A stretch of 64,000 nucleotides of DNA from Microbulbifer variabilis. GTDB taxonomy: Bacteria > Pseudomonadota > Gammaproteobacteria > Pseudomonadales > Cellvibrionaceae. Shown here piece after piece: positions 60,015-64,000 of the stretch. The notes beneath the pieces are model-generated. The model did no database searches. It worked only from the letters and a program-made list of their open reading frames with translations, and was not told the DNA's origin. The position numbers and the translations under genes were made by a program. Location: assembly GCF_020524905.1 (NCBI RefSeq), contig NZ_JAIVKI010000005.1, positions 163,929-227,928 of the forward strand, read 5' to 3'. How positions within the stretch are numbered: the first letter of the stretch is position 1; every line of letters starts with the position of its first letter.

Positions 60015-60025
60015 ATATAAATCAA
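60012..60025. promoter_or_regulatory. isolated perfect FNR/ANR-type box
   Basis: TTGATATAAATCAA matches TTGAT-N4-ATCAA at every specified position. It overlaps the T-tract of the valS terminator, and the nearest plus-strand gene begins 480 bases away. No suitable -10 is evident, so it may be a chance match. Confidence 0.35.
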
Positions 60026-60506
60026 ACTACCCATTCTTCCCCTAGTACCTTTCGATTTTCCAACAACTTCAAAACCCGAGTATGCGCTCAATGTACCTGC
60101 GTCGCCTATGGGGTTGTCAGCTCCAAAATCAGCTATACCCAAGTGGTATACGACCTAAAGCGCGCTAAAACGCTTCAAGCACCACTCCATTTTTCAACTC
60201 TCCTAAGTACCTGATAAGAAATCAATATGATTTTCAATCGGCTTGACGGTTATTTTTTATAGAGATCCCGATTAATTGAAAGTTCTAGGTACGATAGTGA
60301 GTTAGAGAAAGTCTATTAATTGGGGAAAGTGGTCATTTTGTATTTGGGACAATAGTTCAGTCTTGTATGTAGTTTATTCATCCCTTAAAGTTTTTACGCA
60401 CCTCTTCGTTAGATTGATTCCAGGGTGGTAATCATGATAATAGTGGTCAGAATGATTAGACTATAAATGTCAATGGACCAGTAAACTGAAAGCATAAGGA
60501 GAAAAA
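60026..60506. other. intergenic region upstream of the Tae4-like gene
   Basis: About 480 AT-rich bases with no supportable gene. The Tae4-like gene has AAGGAG before its ATG, so its promoter should be near the right end of this stretch. A 68-codon minus-strand frame over 59936-60142 covers the terminator and is not credible. Confidence 0.5.
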
Positions 60507-61016
60507 ATGCTTACGTTTGAGAAGTTGTGGAACAGCTATCCACAAAAGGATGTGATTAAACAAACCTGCTACAACAGGCAGGAGACAATATCTACTCCAT
60601 TTAGTGACTACTGCGCAATTATGCTAAGTGAAGCGCTTATCAAGGCTGGGGCTTCGCTCAATGGCTTTAGTGGTAATAAATGCTGGTCTCACACAGGGTC
60701 TAGGCACGCACTACTTGCCGAACAACTCGCCAATTGGCTAAAAACGTCTCCGCTACCTGGCTTGCAAAAAGCCAAGAAAATATCACCTGGATCTTTTCAA
60801 AGTGATCTTAATGGAAAAAACGGAATCGTTTTTTTCAAAGATTACTGGCAGCGAGGCAGTGAGAGCTTTGAAAGCAGGAGCGGTGATCATATCGACCTCT
60901 GGAAAGATGGTAAAATTACGAGTGGCACCATGCTTTATAGGTCAGTAATTGAACTATTTGGGTTCGTCTCTGATCTAAATAAATCCAAAGAAATTTGGTT
61001 TTGGGAGGTAAAGTGA
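60507..61016 (+). CDS. Tae4-type peptidoglycan amidase (T6SS effector family)
   Basis: 169 residues. FEKLWNSYP opens the protein, C36 lies in DYCAIMLSEAL (catalytic Cys), and GDHIDLW carries the catalytic His128; GIVFFKDYW and the hydrophobic C-terminus (EIWFWEV) fit the Tae4 amidase family as recalled. Members cut the D-Glu-mDAP bond of rival peptidoglycan after injection by a type VI secretion system. No signal peptide, and no T6SS, VgrG or Hcp gene in this window. AAGGAG precedes the ATG, and a small membrane-protein gene overlaps its stop. The coupled gene is not the usual soluble periplasmic Tai4. Confidence 0.82.
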   Translation: MLTFEKLWNSYPQKDVIKQTCYNRQETISTPFSDYCAIMLSEALIKAGASLNGFSGNKCWSHTGSRHALLAEQLANWLKTSPLPGLQKAKKISPGSFQSDLNGKNGIVFFKDYWQRGSESFESRSGDHIDLWKDGKITSGTMLYRSVIELFGFVSDLNKSKEIWFWEVK

Positions 61017-61252
61017 GCATTAGAAATCATCCATGGATTGTGTCTGGTTTAATTTCAATTTTATTGTTGGTAATAAATTTTTTAATATTTTCCTTTAGCT
61101 ATAATTCTTTAACAAGGAGTTTTTTAACTGAAGATCAACGCATTGAAAATGCTGGCTTTATAATGGGAACAACTTTGCCACTATTTGCCTTCGTGTCATT
61201 CTCCATATGGCTAATTATGGGTTTTCTACTAAGTAGAAATGCCAAAGGTTGA
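61013..61252 (+). CDS. two-segment membrane protein, candidate immunity partner
   Basis: 79 residues with two hydrophobic segments (about residues 9-28 and 48-72) and a short periplasmic or cytoplasmic loop with SFLTEDQRIENAGF. The GTG at 61013 overlaps the amidase stop (GTGA) and has GGAGG 4 bases upstream, so translation is coupled to the effector. Position suggests protection of the producer, but the fold differs from known Tai4 immunity proteins. No family is recognised. Confidence 0.65.
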   Translation: MSIRNHPWIVSGLISILLLVINFLIFSFSYNSLTRSFLTEDQRIENAGFIMGTTLPLFAFVSFSIWLIMGFLLSRNAKG

Positions 61253-61415
61253 TCTTGGCTCTGAGCGAATTCTGCAAGCCCGCGCCAATTTTGCCTGTCG
61301 TTGCTGCGGGCGTTATGCGTAAGGCTTACTCACGTTTAGTAGACACATTGTATAGTTAGGTTTCAGCCTAACATGGAGGTGCCTATAAAACGTGAGCAAG
61401 ACCACGGACTAAAGT

Positions 61416-61847
61416 ATGGAATATATAACATATCGAATTAAAGATCCTAGAGATGGTGTACCTGTATATGTAGGTCAGACTGAAGACTTTGAAAAGAGGA
61501 AAAAGCAACATATACGTAGAGCTAAAAAGTCTTTATCCAAAACTAAAACATTTGATATTAAAGTTTATTTATTTCTTTTATATTCTGAAGGCTGTGATCC
61601 CGAATTCGAGATTGTAGATGTTAAGCCTACAGAGGATGAATCTCTCGAATCTGAGGTGAGCTGGGTGAAAAAAACTGTAGAGTCAGGTTTTCCTGTACTT
61701 AATCGGTGGAGGGCGCACCGGTCAATTGTCAATCAGCGGTTCACAAGCAATGAATTTAAGCAGTACTTCTGTGCAAGATTTCCAGCTGAAAAGGTCATCA
61801 ATTATGCGCCTTCGGCGCCGGGCGTAGCAAAGCTGCGCCGATCATAA
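61416..61847 (+). CDS. GIY-YIG domain nuclease
   Basis: 143 residues. ITYRI at the N-terminus stands for the GIY strand, PVYVGQTEDFEKRKKQH gives YVG and the catalytic Arg/His helix, and a Glu near residue 79 (ESEVSWVKK) would complete the site. The last about 20 residues (from VINYAPSAPG) run into a GC-rich palindromic region and may not be original coding. Such small proteins are common in mobile or cassette DNA. Start ATG at 61416; no strong ribosome binding site. Confidence 0.75.
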   Translation: MEYITYRIKDPRDGVPVYVGQTEDFEKRKKQHIRRAKKSLSKTKTFDIKVYLFLLYSEGCDPEFEIVDVKPTEDESLESEVSWVKKTVESGFPVLNRWRAHRSIVNQRFTSNEFKQYFCARFPAEKVINYAPSAPGVAKLRRS

Positions 61848-61920
61848 CGGCGTTAACACTCTTATTAACAAGCCCCGTGGACTTAACGCGCCAACGCACG
61901 CCGTATCTTAGCGACGTTAA
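61805..61920. repeat. palindrome-rich intergenic segment after the GIY-YIG gene
   Basis: Contains GCGCC-TTC-GGCGC, GCGTAGC-AAA-GCTGCGC and several AAC/GTT-type heptamers (ACTTAAC at about 61890, GTTAAAT at about 61914). The composition is GC-rich inside an AT-rich zone. It could hold terminators or an integron-type attC relative. Confidence 0.4.
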
Positions 61921-61926
61921 ATAATC

Positions 61927-62115
61927 TCAACCAACTCCTTCCCCCAGCACCCTCTCCTTTTGGACACGTCTATAGATTTCCTCACGGTGAACGGGTAGAG
62001 ATTTTGGAGCACGTATGCCTATCTTTACTTGATTACCCTTAACTTCCAATACCGTAATTGAGACGTTCGCTCCAATCCGTAAGTTTTCACCCGTCCGGCG
62101 CTTTAAGATCAACAT
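61927..62115 (-). CDS. csrA: CsrA/RsmA-family translational regulator
   Basis: 62-residue RNA-binding dimer. [46 protein letters not shown] keep the key residues, including the N-terminal Leu4-Arg6/7 region and the R of VHREEIY. It binds GGA motifs in mRNA leaders in relatives. It lies alone in a variable region, not next to alaS/tRNA-Ser as the chromosomal csrA usually is, so it is probably a second paralogue. Confidence 0.9.
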   Translation of the reverse strand: MLILKRRTGENLRIGANVSITVLEVKGNQVKIGIRAPKSLPVHREEIYRRVQKERVLGEGVG

Positions 62116-63059
62116 ATTTGCTTCCTATTAATACTCAAATCATACGTAGACCTCCCTCAATGGAAGGATTTGAAAGTAACTGTTAAGGAAGTGTCAGGTG
62201 GGGCGCGAGAACGGTAGGCATAGAGGTAGAAAAGGCAGACGCAACGCTTCCAGAGCCAAGGGACACGCCCCAAACTACTGAATGGACTCCACTTTATTGA
62301 AGACGAGCGGGTTTCTAGCGTATGATCCATATAGCCATTTTGATAGTCATAGTATCAATTTGGTTAGCTGGCCCCGGGTGTTAGCGCACCTTGGGTCAGC
62401 GCCTTTTACTTACTCTTAGGTCACACTACCGTTCTCCTTTGAGGGAATGGTTCTTTTAAAAAAATCTTGGGGTTCTTGAAGCTCTTGGACCGCCTTGCTC
62501 ATCGGCCTTCACAAGGCAACTCAATGACGACTCAAATATCGATAAATATCCACCGATTTTACGCAGCTTTGACACTAAAACAAACTTAATAAAATCCAAT
62601 AAGATTATTTTTGTGCCTATATTTTGGTGATTCACGCTTTGAAAATTTCGGTTGCGCATAAAAATGGCCGCTAAGACTGGTACCCCTCACTGCCTTTCAC
62701 TTTGGAACCCAGAAACAATAGATCCTCCCTAGCAGCTTCACTTTGCTGATTTTGTATACATTCTGTTGCATTTTCTTAATCTCCATTTCGAAGATTAAGA
62801 GCAGCCGCACATATTCACAGCAAAAAGATCGTTAAATTGTTGCTTATGAATGATTGCTGCCTTTGATCATAAGCAGCGAAATATCGAGATATAATGCAGC
62901 CGCAATATATCTACTAGAGTAACATTTCACCGGTGTAGGCTAACATACTGGTTTATATGTTTTTTTCTGACGAGAAGGATTTTTCCCTCTTGGAATATAT
63001 TGACTGGTGATATAATGCGGCTGCTTTTGAATACACTGTTATGTGGCAAGAGAGTACGA
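62116..63059. other. intergenic region with short repeated motif
   Basis: More than 900 bases with no gene that I can support. The motif GCAGCCGCA or its variant GCGGCTGC recurs at about 62804, 62897 and 63016. The last two copies follow TATAATGC, so they may mark promoter-like or recombined segments. A 67-codon minus-strand frame at 62456-62659 has no ribosome binding site. Confidence 0.4.
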
Positions 63060-63506
63060 ATGATAATTTACGTAGATATGGATGATGTTCTCTGTGATTA
63101 CACTACAACAATAGCATCAGAAAAAGAAAAGAGTCCTGAGGTAGAATTTCCACAAAGCAAACCTGGATTCTTCAAAGATTTAGATCCAATAAATGGGGCA
63201 ATTGAATCAATTGAAAGATTGAGATCTGAAGCTCATATTGATTTATATATTCTTACTGCCCCATCTACTAGAAATCCACTGTCCTATACAGAAAAGCGGA
63301 TATGGGTTGAAGATAAATTTGACTATGATCTAACTAAGAATTTAATAATGTGCAGCAACAAAGGTTTGCTCAAGGGTGATATTCTAATTGATGATCATGC
63401 TAGTGGTAGGGGACAAGAGCATTTCGAAGGCAGATTGATTCATTTCGGTCAAGGTATATTCCCTAATTGGAGTGCCGTATTAAGCAATGTTCTTGATAAC
63501 ACATAA
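63060..63506 (+). CDS. 5'(3')-deoxyribonucleotidase-like HAD phosphatase
   Basis: 148 residues. HAD motif I is YVDMDDVLCDY (nucleophile and acid Asp), motif II YILTAPS, and motif IV region DILIDDHASG. The layout matches the NT5C family of nucleotidases that dephosphorylate dNMPs. The ATG at 63060 gives the usual start right before the first strand; an in-frame start at 63000 would add 20 unrelated residues. It is a single gene among variable neighbours, in AT-rich DNA. In phage and mobile DNA such enzymes occur as nucleotide-pool modifiers. Confidence 0.82.
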   Translation: MIIYVDMDDVLCDYTTTIASEKEKSPEVEFPQSKPGFFKDLDPINGAIESIERLRSEAHIDLYILTAPSTRNPLSYTEKRIWVEDKFDYDLTKNLIMCSNKGLLKGDILIDDHASGRGQEHFEGRLIHFGQGIFPNWSAVLSNVLDNT

Positions 63507-63592
63507 CAAACGCAATCAGAGCGAAAATTATCTCACATCGCCTGCGGCTATACATAATAATTGCGCCTGTTGTGGTCGTTAGGGCCTCAGTT
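63500..63592. repeat. attC-like imperfect palindrome
   Basis: Starts ATAACAAACGCAAT just before the nucleotidase stop codon region and ends GCGCCTGTTGTGGTCGTTAGGGC. The arms pair at 10 of 13 positions (TAACAAACGCAAT against ATTGCGCCTGTTG), with an inner AATTAT / ATAATT pairing. Shape and the TAACAAACGC opening recall Vibrio-type attC sites; the closing GTTAGGG deviates from GTTRRRY by one base. Confidence 0.4.
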
Positions 63593-63617
63593 TATCGAAG
63601 TATAGAAAGGAAAAGAT

Positions 63618-63896
63618 ATGGAAGAGGTTGAAATAGGTTTAAGAGACATAAGCATTAACTGTCTCGAAAACTCGATTAGAAAATACTTTATGGAAGAAAT
63701 TAAAAATATATCTTATAAAAGGAGATTAATTAACAGCTTTCAGTATTTTGGCCAAGGGGAATCGGACTCCATTGTAATTAACGTTCGACTTAAAGTGGGA
63801 GACTCATATACTGCTTATGAAGACTGTGATTTTGCTAAGCTAAGCATTGCAGGATCTACTAACGTTATTGAAAAAACTGTATTAGGGATCCTCTGA
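63618..63896 (+). CDS. hypothetical protein
   Basis: 92 residues, soluble, with a helical N-terminal half (NCLENSIRKYFMEEIKN) and beta-like second half (SDSIVINVRLKVGDSY). AAAGGA lies upstream of the ATG at 63618. AT-rich codon use like its neighbours. No domain recognised; it could be an immunity or antitoxin-like protein in a variable locus, but nothing in the sequence proves that. Confidence 0.55.
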   Translation: MEEVEIGLRDISINCLENSIRKYFMEEIKNISYKRRLINSFQYFGQGESDSIVINVRLKVGDSYTAYEDCDFAKLSIAGSTNVIEKTVLGIL

Positions 63897-64000
63897 AAAA
63901 TCAGCCTTTAGCCTTGTATCAAGCTTCCTATAGCTAAAAGTGCCTATTTTTTACTCGAAATCCTACTTTCTATACATAGTTATCTCCATTTTTTCTGCCT
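63897..64000. other. right margin, no gene seen
   Basis: About 100 bases after the last stop codon, AT-rich, without a feature that I can support. Confidence 0.4.

Noticed and set aside
59936..60142. 68-codon minus-strand frame after valS
   Set aside because: Covers the valS terminator and the FNR-like box; translation shows no domain.
62456..62659. 67-codon minus-strand frame in the right variable zone
   Set aside because: No ribosome binding site, no motif, isolated in AT-rich DNA.

Overview
The window looks like chromosomal DNA of a marine gammaproteobacterium of the Cellvibrionales (Microbulbifer-like) type. This is inferred from gene content, Pseudomonas-like gene order (ampE-ampD-DUF1631-nadC, ccoNOQP-GHIS, argG-pyrC-rnt, queA-tgt-secDF, lptFG/pepA-holC-valS) and codon style; no rRNA is present to confirm it. 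Core blocks are GC-rich, and the accessory blocks (about 24.2-30.7 kb and 60-64 kb) are clearly AT-richer.

Layout. 0.2-5.7 kb: ampE, ampD, a DUF1631 gene and divergent nadC. 5.7-14.7 kb: a complete cbb3 cytochrome oxidase locus on the minus strand. It holds structural genes ccoNOQP behind an FNR/ANR-type box and -10 at textbook spacing, a terminator, then assembly genes ccoG, ccoH, ccoI, ccoS and a SafE/TauE-like membrane protein with a His-rich tail. 14.7-18.5 kb: argG, divergent pyrC-rnt and a small conserved protein. 18.6-23.9 kb: queA-tgt-secD-secF, notably without yajC between tgt and secD. 24.08 kb: tRNA-Leu(CAA) with promoter and terminator.

24.2-30.7 kb is a mosaic island next to the tRNA. 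It holds (i) a stand-alone HYD1-type ADP-ribosyltransferase toxin, a DUF6881 protein and a macrodomain protein in one translationally coupled unit; (ii) a DUF262 gene that has lost its catalytic N-terminal segment, next to an intact HEPN nuclease; (iii) phage debris: a frameshifted baseplate/tail-spike remnant, two paralogous small genes and a consensus LexA box over tiny ORFs; (iv) a NYN-domain nuclease. No integrase is visible.

30.7-51.8 kb is a metabolic and regulatory mixture: WYL regulator with divergent epoxide hydrolase, aconitase, patatin-DUF4396 pair, acyltransferase, argO/argP, an unusual exported cytidine-deaminase-fold protein, LysR/VOC pair, SGNH esterase, Bcr/CflA exporter, GT25 glycosyltransferase, K+ channel-tadA pair, rlmA-GMC oxidoreductase, a methyltransferase, an exported unknown protein and an RDD protein whose ribosome binding site sits inside an 11-bp hairpin.

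51.8-60.0 kb is core again: lptFG on the minus strand, divergent pepA-holC-hypothetical-valS. 60.0-64.0 kb is a second variable zone with sparse single genes: a Tae4-type peptidoglycan amidase effector with a coupled membrane protein (candidate immunity), a GIY-YIG nuclease, a CsrA paralogue, a 5'(3')-deoxyribonucleotidase and an unknown gene, separated by imperfect palindromes that may be recombination sites.

The best candidates for undescribed biology are the HYD1/DUF6881/macrodomain operon, the Tae4 plus membrane-protein pair and the LexA-controlled mini-locus.
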